DNA of 24,860 bases, taken from an uncultured Campylobacter sp. Lineage in GTDB: Bacteria > Campylobacterota > Campylobacteria > Campylobacterales > Campylobacteraceae. Positions 1-7,324 of the stretch are shown one piece after another. The notes under the pieces were generated by a model. That model ran no database searches, was not told the DNA's origin, and worked only from the letters and a program-made list of their open reading frames with translations. Position 1 is the first letter of the stretch. Each line of letters starts with the position of its first letter. The translations under genes were made by a program, and so were the position numbers. Location of the stretch: assembly GCF_905372745.1 (NCBI RefSeq), contig NZ_CAJPQR010000033.1, positions 1 to 24,860 of the forward strand. Direction: 5' to 3'.

Positions 1-25
1 TTGTTTTTTAAAATTTACAACACAA

Positions 26-103
26 CTACATCGAAATCTTTTTGAGTAGCCAAAAGACCGCCATACCAACGCATAAAATAATAACCGCTCAAATATAATC
101 CAT
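26..103 (-). pseudogene. possible small single-helix membrane ORF interrupted by TGA
   Basis: On the minus strand an ATG at 103 is preceded by AAGGA (positions 114-110) with a 6-nt spacer, and a minus-strand TATAAT lies at 156-151. Translation gives MDYI, then an in-frame TGA (91-89), then AVIILCVGMAVFWLLKKISM and a TAG stop at 28-26. The part after the TGA reads like one transmembrane helix ending in lysines. It could be a small membrane-protein gene broken by one base change, or a chance open frame: another frame across the same bases is also open. I recognise no family and confidence is low. Confidence 0.25.
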
Positions 104-150
104 CTTATTTCCTTGCCTATTTTTGCCGAAGCCTAATTTGTTTTTCGTTT

Positions 151-158
151 ATTATAAC
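151..158. promoter_or_regulatory. overlapping divergent -10 boxes upstream of ppk1
   Basis: TATAAC (153-158) on the plus strand and TATAAT (156-151) on the minus strand overlap. The plus-strand box would start transcription near 165 and feed ppk1. The minus-strand box would feed the possible small ORF at 103-26. No clear -35 box is visible, which is usual for Campylobacter sigma-70 promoters. Confidence 0.4.
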
Positions 159-166
159 TCAAACTT

Positions 167-187
167 ACGGCTTTTCAGAAAGGCCGT
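167..187 (+). promoter_or_regulatory. leader hairpin at predicted 5' end of ppk1 mRNA
   Basis: The bases ACGGCTTTTCAGAAAGGCCGT form nine consecutive pairs (one T-G wobble) around a 3-nt CAG loop. The hairpin starts within a few bases of the transcript start predicted from TATAAC at 153-158 and ends about 40 nt before the ribosome binding site. No T-run follows, so it is more likely a 5'-end stabilising or regulatory hairpin than a terminator. Confidence 0.45.
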
Positions 188-238
188 GATTTAAGAGAAA
201 ATTCGCTAAAATTTACAAAAGAGCAAAAAGGATTGAAA

Positions 239-2332
239 ATGGATGAGAAAAAGAGCGTTTTTATCAACCGCGAGCTTAGCTGGCTGCGCTTTAACTCGCG
301 CGTTTTAGCCCAGTGCGAAAAGGCGTTACCGCCGCTTGAAAAGCTAAAATTTATCGCGATTTATATGACGAATTTGGATGAATTTTACATGATCCGCATC
401 GCGGGACTCAAGCAGCTTTTTGCCGCCGGAGTCGCCGCTAGCGGTAGCGACGGCATGAGCCCGCTCGATCAGCTAAGAGAGATCAGAAAATACATCAAAG
501 ACGAACTCGCGCTCGTGGAAAAACACTATAAAGACGCGCTAAAAGAGCTCGCGCAAAATGGGCTTTTTATGAAAAATTACGACGAAATCTCGCCCGAGCT
601 TCGCGCCAAATGCGACGAGTATTTTTTCTCAAACATCCTGCCCGTCATCGTGCCTATCGCGGTCGATGCCACGCATCCGTACCCTCATCTAAACAACCTT
701 AGCTTTAGCCTAGCCGTTAAACTTGCCGACGCGGATAGTCCAGAGATCATAAAATTTGGCATGATACGTATCTCGCGCGTTTTGCCAAGATTTTATCAAG
801 CGGCCGACAACGTCTATGTGCCGATAGAAACGATCGTGCACCGCCACGCGGAGGAGATTTTTCCTGGTTACAAGCTGCTTAGCTCGGCGGCATTTAGAGT
901 CACGAGAAATGCTGATATCGTCATCGAGGAAGAAGAGGCGGATGATTTTATGATGATCCTCGAGCAAGGGCTCAAGCTACGCCGCAAGGGCGCTTTTGTC
1001 CGCATGCAGATACAAAAGGACGCCGACGCCGAGATAGTCGAGTTCCTAAACTCGCATATGAAGATTTTTTACAAAGACATCTACGAGTACACCGTCCCGC
1101 TCACGCTAAATTCGCTCTGGCAAATCGTGGGAAATAAAGAATTTTCGCACCTTTGCCTACCGCCGTACGCGCCAAAGACATTGCCGCCTTTTAACACTCA
1201 TCTCTCGATGTTTGACGTCATCGATAAAGAAGACGTGCTAGTCGTGCATCCCTACGAGAGCTTTGATCCCGTCGTTCAGTTTATCAGGGAGGCGAGCAAG
1301 GATCCGCGCGTGATTTCGATCCGCATGACGCTCTACCGCGTCGATAAAAGCTCGCCTATCATCCAGGCTCTCATCGACGCCGCAAACGACGGCAAGCAAG
1401 TAACCGTGATGGTCGAGCTAAAGGCGAGGTTCGACGAGGAAAACAACCTACACTGGGCAAAGGCTCTAGAGGACGCCGGCGCGCACGTGATATACGGTAT
1501 CACGGGCTTTAAGGTGCACGCAAAAGTTAGCCAAGTCATCCGTCAAGAGGGCGGCAAGCTCAAATTTTACATGCATCTATCCACCGGCAACTACAACGGC
1601 GGCTCGGCGAAAATTTACACCGACGTGAGCTATTTTACGAGCAGGGCGGAGTTTGCGAGCGATACGACGACGTTTTTTCACATACTTTCGGGCTTTTCTA
1701 AAAACCGCCGTTTGCAGACGCTCTCTATGTCGCCGATGCAGATAAAAGAGCGCGTGCTAGAGATGATAAAGACCGAGACCGCGCACGGCGAGCAGGGCAG
1801 GATCGTGGCGAAGATGAACGCGCTAGTAGATAGCGACATCGTGGACGCGTTGGTAAAGGCTAGTAGTGCGGGCGTAAAGATCGATCTCATCGTGCGCGGC
1901 ATCTGCTGCGTGCGCCCGGGCGTAAAGGGCCTAAGCGAAAATATCCGCGTGAGATCGCTCATCGGCAAATACCTTGAGCATGCGAGGATATTTTATTTCA
2001 GGCACGCCGAGCCTCAAATTTACATCGCATCCGCCGACTGGATGCCGCGAAATCTCGAGCGCCGCCTAGAGCTCATGACGCCGATAATAGATAAAAATTT
2101 GCAAGAGCGTTTGCTCGAGTTTTTGCGCTTGCAGCTTAGCGATAACGAGCTGGCGTTTGAGCTGCAAAACAGCGGCGAATACACAAAAGTAAGGCCAAAA
2201 GACGGCGACGCGCGCATAAACTCGCAAGAGGTACTCGAGGAGTACGTGAGCGGGATATATAAGGCGACGAAAAAGGATAGCGATAAGGGGAAGAGCGAGC
2301 AGATGGTGGCGAAACTGCTAAAAGAAAGTTAA
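239..2332 (+). CDS. ppk1: polyphosphate kinase PPK1
   Basis: Cytoplasmic/peripheral enzyme that reversibly polymerises the ATP gamma-phosphate into inorganic polyphosphate, a polymer tied to stress survival in Campylobacter. The product is about 697 residues, a normal PPK1 length. The N-terminus FINRELSWLRFNSRVL, the segment HPYESFDPVVQF, the VELKARFDEENN segment and FKVHAKVSQV (whose His, about residue 427, corresponds to the autophosphorylated His in E. coli PPK) followed by HLSTGNYN are all present, so the enzyme should be active. ATG at 239 is chosen over an in-frame TTG at 233 because AAGGA (228-232) lies 6 nt upstream of the ATG. It appears to be transcribed alone; a 13-bp inverted repeat element begins 35 bp after the stop. 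Confidence 0.97.
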   Translation: MDEKKSVFINRELSWLRFNSRVLAQCEKALPPLEKLKFIAIYMTNLDEFYMIRIAGLKQLFAAGVAASGSDGMSPLDQLREIRKYIKDELALVEKHYKDALKELAQNGLFMKNYDEISPELRAKCDEYFFSNILPVIVPIAVDATHPYPHLNNLSFSLAVKLADADSPEIIKFGMIRISRVLPRFYQAADNVYVPIETIVHRHAEEIFPGYKLLSSAAFRVTRNADIVIEEEEADDFMMILEQGLKLRRKGAFVRMQIQKDADAEIVEFLNSHMKIFYKDIYEYTVPLTLNSLWQIVGNKEFSHLCLPPYAPKTLPPFNTHLSMFDVIDKEDVLVVHPYESFDPVVQFIREASKDPRVISIRMTLYRVDKSSPIIQALIDAANDGKQVTVMVELKARFDEENNLHWAKALEDAGAHVIYGITGFKVHAKVSQVIRQEGGKLKFYMHLSTGNYNGGSAKIYTDVSYFTSRAEFASDTTTFFHILSGFSKNRRLQTLSMSPMQIKERVLEMIKTETAHGEQGRIVAKMNALVDSDIVDALVKASSAGVKIDLIVRGICCVRPGVKGLSENIRVRSLIGKYLEHARIFYFRHAEPQIYIASADWMPRNLERRLELMTPIIDKNLQERLLEFLRLQLSDNELAFELQNSGEYTKVRPKDGDARINSQEVLEEYVSGIYKATKKDSDKGKSEQMVAKLLKES

Positions 2333-2366
2333 GCGGCTCGTCTTTTGAGTGCTTTTTGCGGATTTC

Positions 2367-2417
2367 GTTAAAATTTGACTCGATAGGCTACATGCCTTAT
2401 CTTCGTCAAATTTTAAC
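2367..2417. repeat. hairpin element A1: 13-bp stem, 25-nt conserved loop
   Basis: GTTAAAATTTGAC (2367-2379) is perfectly complementary to GTCAAATTTTAAC (2405-2417). The 25-nt loop contains CGATAGGCTACATGCC, itself able to form an inner stem (GATAGGC with GCC-TATC, one bulged T) capped by TACAT. A second element with the same stem and loop lengths and a near-identical loop but a different stem sequence lies at 15646-15696. It may also serve as a terminator for ppk1, though no T-run follows. Confidence 0.7.
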
Positions 2418-2485
2418 TTCAAAACCCCAAAAATCATCTCAAAACAAGCGTAGCGTTTTTGCGAAGCAAAATGTTTCTATAAAAT

Positions 2486-2526
2486 ACTTCGCCTTATCGT
2501 TTTACGTTCAAATTTGAAGCTAAATT
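2486..2526 (+). repeat. 41-bp dispersed repeat, left copy
   Basis: This stretch begins ACTTCGCCTTATCGTTTT and matches the reverse complement of 5165-5205 at 38 of 41 positions by eye. Similarity continues less strictly downstream, including a shared AGACCCGCA block near 2577 and 5124-5132. The two copies face each other around the exporter, lipoprotein and phosphatase genes. Confidence 0.7.
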
Positions 2527-2557
2527 CGGCTAAATTTATAAATTTAGCTTCAAATTT
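2510..2557. repeat. 17-bp perfect inverted repeat
   Basis: AAATTTGAAGCTAAATT (2510-2526) is perfectly complementary to AATTTAGCTTCAAATTT (2541-2557), with a 14-nt loop. It overlaps the end of the 41-bp repeat. The right-hand copy of the repeat near 5165 has kept only part of this fold. Confidence 0.7.
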
Positions 2558-2702
2558 TACTTGCCCAGACCCGCATCTTGAAACTGCTAAATTGGGCGAG
2601 CAAATTTGTAAAAATATACGCGTGCGGCAAATTTTACTTCGCCGAGTTTTTGGTTACACGCATTTCGGTCAAAAATTTAAAAAACAAAATATAAGTGATA
2701 AA

Positions 2703-3314
2703 ATGATTTCTTTCAACGCCTTTTTCTCTGGTTTTTCTCTAGGGCTCTCGCTGATCCTTGCCATCGGAGCGCAAAACGCCTTCGTGCTAAAACAAGGCAT
2801 CAAAAAGCAGCATGTTTTTCTCGTTTGCGCCATCTGCGCGCTTAGCGATGCCGCGCTGATTTTTGCGGGAGTGTCGGGGTTTGGCTACGTGGTAGAGCGC
2901 TACCATATCATCAAAACCGCCGCGCTTTGGGGCGGATTTGTATTTTTGAGCATTTACGGAATTCGTAGCCTTTATAGCGCGTTTAGTGCCTCGCATGCGC
3001 TAACAGCTGGCGGCGAGGAGGCACACAGTGCGGCTAAAACGGCGCTTCTAACGCTAGCTTTTACGTGGTTAAATCCGCACGTTTATCTTGATACGGTCGT
3101 GCTTCTTGGCTCGGTTTCTACGAAATTTGGCGAGAGCGCGGGACTCTTTGGCGCGGGCGCGATGTGCGCGTCGTTTGCATTTTTCTTTTTGCTTGGATAC
3201 GGAGCTAGGTTTTTGGCACCGCTGTTTCAAAAGCCTGCCGCATGGAAAATTTTAGAGTTTTTTGTGGGTGTCACTATGATAGCGCTTGGCGTGATGTTAG
3301 TCGTCGGCGAGTGA
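2703..3314 (+). CDS. LysE/ArgO family amino acid exporter
   Basis: Inner-membrane exporter of the LysE/RhtB superfamily; ArgO and LysE members export arginine or lysine. From ATG 2703 the product is 203 residues, the usual family length, and starts MISFNAFFSGFSLGLSLILAIGAQNAFVLKQG, matching the family N-terminus with its GAQNAFVLKQG signature. Later segments include TWLNPHVYLDTVVLLGS, another family hallmark, and five or six hydrophobic segments are evident. The frame is open further upstream, but that part lacks membrane character and overlaps hairpins, so 2703 is preferred although its ribosome binding site is weak. The substrate cannot be read from sequence; arginine or lysine is the family expectation. 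Confidence 0.9.
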   Translation: MISFNAFFSGFSLGLSLILAIGAQNAFVLKQGIKKQHVFLVCAICALSDAALIFAGVSGFGYVVERYHIIKTAALWGGFVFLSIYGIRSLYSAFSASHALTAGGEEAHSAAKTALLTLAFTWLNPHVYLDTVVLLGSVSTKFGESAGLFGAGAMCASFAFFFLLGYGARFLAPLFQKPAAWKILEFFVGVTMIALGVMLVVGE

Positions 3315-3418
3315 TAGCGCTCAAATTTGATGCGAAATTTAGCTTGCGCGTATTTTGCAAGTAAAATTTAATGCTTGCGGTAGTAAAATTTCGCAAAATT
3401 ATGTTTACAAGAGAAGCG

Positions 3419-4069
3419 ATGAAAAAGCTGATTATTTTTATGATTGCGCTGATATTTTGCGGGTGCGGTATAGCGTCAAAGGGTGATGGAGCCTCAAGGG
3501 ATATGAATTTTCATATAGCAAAGAGGATAGCCATAGATATGTCGGGCGGTTGGATTGATTTTAATAAAGAAAACTACGATAAATTTTGGAGAAATGTACG
3601 AAGTTCTGGCTATTATACAAAATATAGATTGGATTGGATTAAAGCTGATGCTTATTCGATGGTAAATTTAAATATTGAGTTTTTGAAATCAGCCCTTGAA
3701 ACTTACAATAGTAAAAATGTGATTAAAACAGCCGATTTTGCATCCTACGAGAAAAATATCGATAATTTATCTCCAACCGTATCCGGTTACAATACCGAAC
3801 AAGAATATAAATTAAAAATGGTGATAAAGCAGGCTATAGCTGCATATAATCAACAACTTCAAATGTTTCAAAACGGCGGTGAATTTAATCTTTATTTATA
3901 TCTCATGCATGTTGCAAATATCAGCGATAACGGCGTGAGTATATCGATTGACTTTGGGAAAATTAATGGCGTCGGCGAGAATAAAAACGATATAGAAAGA
4001 TACTTAAACAGAGCATATGAATTAAAACGAAACCTAGATAGTCTTTTTGATAAAAACTATCGTTGGTAA
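3419..4069 (+). CDS. putative lipoprotein of unknown function
   Basis: A 216-residue product starting MKKLIIFMIALIFCGCGIAS: a short positive N-region, a hydrophobic stretch and a Cys-Gly-Cys, so a lipoprotein signal peptide with acylation at Cys16 (Gly at -1) is likely, although Phe at -3 is not the common choice. ATG 3419 is chosen over an ATG at 3371 because GAGAAG sits just upstream and it puts the signal peptide at the terminus. The mature part is Tyr/Asn/Lys-rich and probably helical (for example KLKMVIKQAIAAYNQQLQMF), and I recognise no domain. The gene is visibly more AT-rich than its neighbours, which hints at recent acquisition. It lies 104 bp after the exporter and 18 bp before the phosphatase gene. 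Confidence 0.7.
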   Translation: MKKLIIFMIALIFCGCGIASKGDGASRDMNFHIAKRIAIDMSGGWIDFNKENYDKFWRNVRSSGYYTKYRLDWIKADAYSMVNLNIEFLKSALETYNSKNVIKTADFASYEKNIDNLSPTVSGYNTEQEYKLKMVIKQAIAAYNQQLQMFQNGGEFNLYLYLMHVANISDNGVSISIDFGKINGVGENKNDIERYLNRAYELKRNLDSLFDKNYRW

Positions 4070-4087
4070 TGTATAAATTTTAGCAAA

Positions 4088-4780
4088 ATGAACAACCAAA
4101 TTTATCTCATCGGCGACGTTCACGGCTGTTATAAAACCCTTTGCACCTTGATAGATCGCTTGCCGCGCGGCGCCGATTCTAAAATTTGCTTCGTCGGCGA
4201 TCTGATAGACCGCGGCGAGGGGAGTTTTGAGGTCGTGCAGCTGGCGATTCAGCGCGGTTACGCGGCCGTGATGGGCAATCACGAATACCGCCTTTTGCAA
4301 CACAAAGACGCATTTTTACGCGACGAAACGCCTGGCGATCCGCGCTGGTTTTACCTAAACGGCGGCGCGCAGACTTTCGCCTCCTACGCCAAAGCTAGCC
4401 GCACCCAGAAGCTAGCACATTTAGAGTTTTTGTCAAATTCACCGCTTTATTTGGAGTTTGACGAGTTTAAAAACGCACAGGGCAGGCGGCTCGTCGCGTC
4501 GCATTCGGCGATTGGGCGGATGTGGGCGCTACGCAACTCGCACGGCGATAGCGCGGCGGAGTTTAGGCGGCATGTGCTTTGCGGTAGGGGCGATTTTAGC
4601 CAAAATGAAGGCGTCTTTAACGTCTACGGCCATACGCCGATCGCGAGCCCCGACATTACGGAATTTAGTGCAAATATCGACACGGGCTGCGTTTATAAGC
4701 AAGATTTTGGCCGTCTTTGCGCACTTGAGTTTCCGAGCATGCGGATTTTTATGCAGGAAAATATCGAGGACGACGGGTGA
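4088..4780 (+). CDS. PPP-family metallophosphoesterase (protein phosphatase / ApaH-like)
   Basis: Calcineurin-like phosphoesterase of 230 residues. The metal-binding signature is complete: GDVHG at residues 9-13, GDLIDRG at 37-43, GNHE at 63-66, a conserved His in ASHSAIG (His139) and YGHTP at 180-184. This set is typical of bacterial PrpA/PrpB-like serine/threonine phosphatases and of ApaH-like diadenosine tetraphosphate hydrolases; the length fits the first group better. The ATG lies 18 bp after the lipoprotein gene and no strong ribosome binding site is visible (only TTTAGCAAA), so translation may be partly coupled. A strong hairpin terminator follows immediately. Substrate is unknown. Confidence 0.88.
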   Translation: MNNQIYLIGDVHGCYKTLCTLIDRLPRGADSKICFVGDLIDRGEGSFEVVQLAIQRGYAAVMGNHEYRLLQHKDAFLRDETPGDPRWFYLNGGAQTFASYAKASRTQKLAHLEFLSNSPLYLEFDEFKNAQGRRLVASHSAIGRMWALRNSHGDSAAEFRRHVLCGRGDFSQNEGVFNVYGHTPIASPDITEFSANIDTGCVYKQDFGRLCALEFPSMRIFMQENIEDDG

Positions 4781-4814
4781 TTTTAGTCAAATTTGAGGCT
4801 AAATTTGACTAAAA
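4781..4814 (+). terminator. 14-bp hairpin after the phosphatase gene
   Basis: TTTTAGTCAAATTT (4781-4794) pairs perfectly with AAATTTGACTAAAA (4801-4814) around the 6-nt loop GAGGCT. It begins directly after the stop codon. The 3' tail is only moderately T-rich, so it may act as an AT-rich terminator or mRNA-end stabiliser. Confidence 0.65.
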
Positions 4815-4967
4815 TTTGAAATTTTATGCACCGAGACTCGAGTCTTTAAAGTATTAAATTTGGTTTTTGGTCAAATTTAACGTTATGTCCTTAAATTTCT
4901 TTAAACGAAAATGATTGTTTGACGCCGTCTTGCTTCTTTGTTAAGTGGGAAGGGGATTGAATTACGC

Positions 4968-5072
4968 TCTGCTAGCAGTTGCGAGGCAAAGCCGAAGCAA
5001 AAGAGCCCCTTTTTCTTTTTTTCGGGAGAGGAAGGGGCTTTACTTCGCCTGCGGTTCGTAACTGCAAGCAGA
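4968..5072. repeat. long imperfect inverted repeat, element B1
   Basis: TCTGCTAGCAGTTGC at the left pairs with GTAACTGCAAGCAGA at the right (13 of 15). The arms continue inward with a shared CGAAGC/GCTTCG-like segment and finish in a perfect AGCCCCTT (5004-5011) / AAGGGGCT (5032-5039) stem with a 20-nt T-rich loop. A related element lies at 15782-15873. The two-armed structure resembles a MITE or a folded RNA; no transposase is nearby. Confidence 0.6.
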
Positions 5073-5164
5073 CCTACTTACGAAGCGTCGCGAGTTTTTG
5101 ACTCTAAATTTGATGTTTTCAGGGTGCGGGTCTCGGTGGGTAAAATTTAAAACCGAAATTTACA

Positions 5165-5205
5165 AATTTAACTTCAAATTTGAGCGAAAAACGATAAGGC
5201 GAAGT
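5165..5205 (-). repeat. 41-bp dispersed repeat, right copy (inverted)
   Basis: The reverse complement starts ACTTCGCCTTATCGTTTT and matches 2486-2526 with three differences over 41 bp. The block AGGGTGCGGGTCTCGG at 5121-5136 corresponds to CCCAGACCCGCATCTTG at 2574-2590 in the left copy. Confidence 0.7.
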
Positions 5206-5318
5206 GTCTTGTGATGAATTTAAATGTTGCGACGAAATTTTCAACCGAAGATAGAACATATAGTTCATCGAGGGAGAAAATTTATAGCTCATTTAAAGGC
5301 GCACAAGAAACGAGCCGC

Positions 5319-7295
5319 TCACAATTTACGTATCTTGGCGATTTCATCTCTTAGCGCCGCCGCCTTCTCAAACTCCAGCTGCTCCGCGGCTTCTAGCATC
5401 TGCTTTCTTAGCTCTTTGATTATGCTCGCTCGCTCGGAGGCAGGCATTTTTTCCAGATTTTTGCCGCGTTTATATATCTCGCCCTCATCCTCGACGTGCA
5501 GGCTCTCCTCGATGTTTCGGCTGGCCGAGCGCGGGACGATGCCGTGAGCGCGGTTGTATTCATCTTGCATCTTGCGGCGAGCCAGCGTCGTATCCATCGC
5601 TTCTTGCATGGATTTGGTGATCTTTTTGGCAAACATCAGCACCCGTCCGTTTACGTTTCTAGCCGCGCGCCCCATCGTTTGGATTAAGCTCGTCGTCGAG
5701 CGCAAAAAGCCCTCCTTATCGGCGTCCATGATGGCTATGAGGCTAACCTCGGGTAGATCAAGCCCCTCGCGGAGCAAATTTATGCCGATGAGCATATCAA
5801 ACTCGCCTCCTCTTAGCCCTCGGATGATCTCGTTTCGCTCGACGGCGTCGATGTCTGAGTGCATGTATTTGACCTTGATGCCTAGCTCGGTGTAGTAGCG
5901 GCTGAGCTCCTCGGCCATCTTTTTAGTTAGCACGGTGACTAGTACGCGCTCGTTTCTCTCGATCGTTTTTTTGGCCTCGTCAAATAAAATTTCCACCTGA
6001 TTTTCGCTGTCTTTTATCTCGATTAAGGGGTCTAGCAGTCCCGTCGGGCGTAAAATTTGCTCGTAAACGTGGCCGCAGCTTAAATTTATCTCGTATTCGT
6101 TCGGGGTCGCCGAGACGAAAAGAAATTTGGCGCGTTTGTTTATAAACTCGTCAAATTTAAGCGGACGGTTATCAAGCGCGGAGGGCAGGCGAAATCCGTA
6201 CTCCACCAGCACCTCTTTGCGGCTGCGATCTCCTGCGTACATACCGCGAAACTGCGGCAGACTCACGTGGCTTTCATCCACGATGACTAGATAGTCCTTA
6301 CCGCCCAGCTCAAAATAATCAAACATCGAGTAGGGCGTCTCTCCCGCCTTTTGCCCCGTTAGGTGGCGCGCGTAGTTTTCGATGCCCTTGCACATGCCCG
6401 TACTACTCATCATCTCTAGGTCAAACTCCACTCGCTGTTTTAGGCGCTGAGCCTCGACGAGCTTGCCTTGGTCGTTAAATTCTTTTAGCCGCTCTTCTAG
6501 CTCCTCTTCTATCTGTTTGATGGCGATTTTTAGGCGGTCTGCACCCACTATGAACTGACTCGTGGCATAAAGCGTAAATTTACCCACGTCTTTTAGCTTT
6601 TTGTTTTCCAAAACGTCAAAGTGATACATCGCGTCGATCTCGTCGCCGAAAAACTCGATGCGAAGCGCCTCGTCGCCCCAGTATGCGGGATAGACGTCCA
6701 CCACGTCGCCGTTTACGCGAAAGTCGCCTCGGTCGAAGTAGTTATCGTTTCGCTTGTAGCCCATATCAACGAGCTTTTGCAGTAGCGCGCGCTGATTGAT
6801 ATTTTCGCCCACGCCCAGATACGCGACCATGCCTTGGTATTCGCTAGGATTGCCTAAGCCGTAGTTGGCCGATACCGACGCCACGCACACGACGTCGTCA
6901 AAGCTAAGCAAACTCGCCGTCGCAGAGAGACGCAGACGCTCGAGTTCTTCGTTTACGGAGCTATCTTTTTCGATAAAAAGGTCTTGACGCGGGATGTAGG
7001 CCTCGGGCTGATAGTAGTCGTAGTAACTGATGAAATACTCTACGTGATTTTTAGGGAAAAAGCCCTTAAATTCGCTATAAAGCTGAGCGGCGAGGGATTT
7101 ATTATGCGTCATGATTAGCGTGGGCATATTTAGCTCTTTTATCACGTTTGCCATAGTAAAGGTCTTGCCCGAGCCCGTGACGCCTAGAAGCGTTTGGTAT
7201 TTGTTACCCGATCTTACGGAGGCTGTGATATTGGCGACTGCGCGGGCCTGATCCTCGCTCGGGCTAAATTTGGACGAAATTTCAAAATTTTTCAT
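5319..7295 (-). CDS. uvrB: excinuclease ABC subunit B
   Basis: DNA damage-recognition helicase-like subunit of the UvrABC nucleotide excision repair system. The 658-residue product matches the family length. Visible features are Walker A GVTGSGKT near residue 39, MTHNKSLAAQLYSEFK, the beta-hairpin region YYQPEAYIPRQDLFIEKDSS that clamps DNA, the DESH box in VIVDESHVSLPQFRGM, helicase motif segments such as RVLVTVLTKKMAEELSRY and IQTMGRAARN, and the C-terminal UVR motif LRKQMLEAAEQLEFEKAAALRDEI that binds UvrC/UvrA. The minus-strand leader has AAGGT a few bases before the ATG and TATAAT at 7344-7339. It is divergent from the two small genes at 7363-7839. Confidence 0.98.
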   Translation of the reverse strand: MKNFEISSKFSPSEDQARAVANITASVRSGNKYQTLLGVTGSGKTFTMANVIKELNMPTLIMTHNKSLAAQLYSEFKGFFPKNHVEYFISYYDYYQPEAYIPRQDLFIEKDSSVNEELERLRLSATASLLSFDDVVCVASVSANYGLGNPSEYQGMVAYLGVGENINQRALLQKLVDMGYKRNDNYFDRGDFRVNGDVVDVYPAYWGDEALRIEFFGDEIDAMYHFDVLENKKLKDVGKFTLYATSQFIVGADRLKIAIKQIEEELEERLKEFNDQGKLVEAQRLKQRVEFDLEMMSSTGMCKGIENYARHLTGQKAGETPYSMFDYFELGGKDYLVIVDESHVSLPQFRGMYAGDRSRKEVLVEYGFRLPSALDNRPLKFDEFINKRAKFLFVSATPNEYEINLSCGHVYEQILRPTGLLDPLIEIKDSENQVEILFDEAKKTIERNERVLVTVLTKKMAEELSRYYTELGIKVKYMHSDIDAVERNEIIRGLRGGEFDMLIGINLLREGLDLPEVSLIAIMDADKEGFLRSTTSLIQTMGRAARNVNGRVLMFAKKITKSMQEAMDTTLARRKMQDEYNRAHGIVPRSASRNIEESLHVEDEGEIYKRGKNLEKMPASERASIIKELRKQMLEAAEQLEFEKAAALRDEIAKIRKL

Positions 7296-7324
7296 TTTTT
7301 ACCTTAAAAATCAGCTTTTTTTGT

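Larger units (their letters stand above)
2333..2702. other. repeat-rich intergenic island between ppk1 and the LysE-type gene
   Basis: No gene is seen in these 370 bp. The stretch holds two long perfect inverted repeats (2367-2417 and 2510-2557) and a 41-bp sequence (2486-2526) that recurs inverted at 5165-5205. A frame in phase with the downstream gene stays open through this island, but its translation has no membrane or domain character and runs through the hairpins, so I treat it as non-coding. Confidence 0.7.
4815..5318. other. repeat-rich intergenic island between the phosphatase gene and uvrB
   Basis: About 500 bp with no convincing gene; short open frames here run through inverted repeats. 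It holds a 12-bp palindrome (AGACTCGAGTCT, 4834-4845), a long imperfect inverted repeat (4968-5072) and the right-hand copy of the 41-bp repeat (5165-5205). Both flanking genes end here, the phosphatase gene on plus and uvrB on minus, so promoters are not required. Confidence 0.65.

Noticed and set aside
2514..2702. N-terminal extension of the LysE-type exporter frame
   Set aside because: The open frame runs through two inverted repeats and encodes no membrane segment. The family N-terminus begins at Met 2703.
4458..4796. 112-codon frame overlapping the phosphatase gene
   Set aside because: It is an alternative frame of a clear phosphatase gene, rich in Arg and Ser with no family features.
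4834..4845. Perfect palindrome AGACTCGAGTCT as an operator
   Set aside because: It lies between two converging genes with no promoter nearby, and one 12-bp palindrome is weak evidence.
4938..5150. 70-codon open frame in the intergenic island
   Set aside because: It coincides with the long inverted repeat B1, has low-complexity Ser/Phe content, no ribosome binding site and no family likeness.
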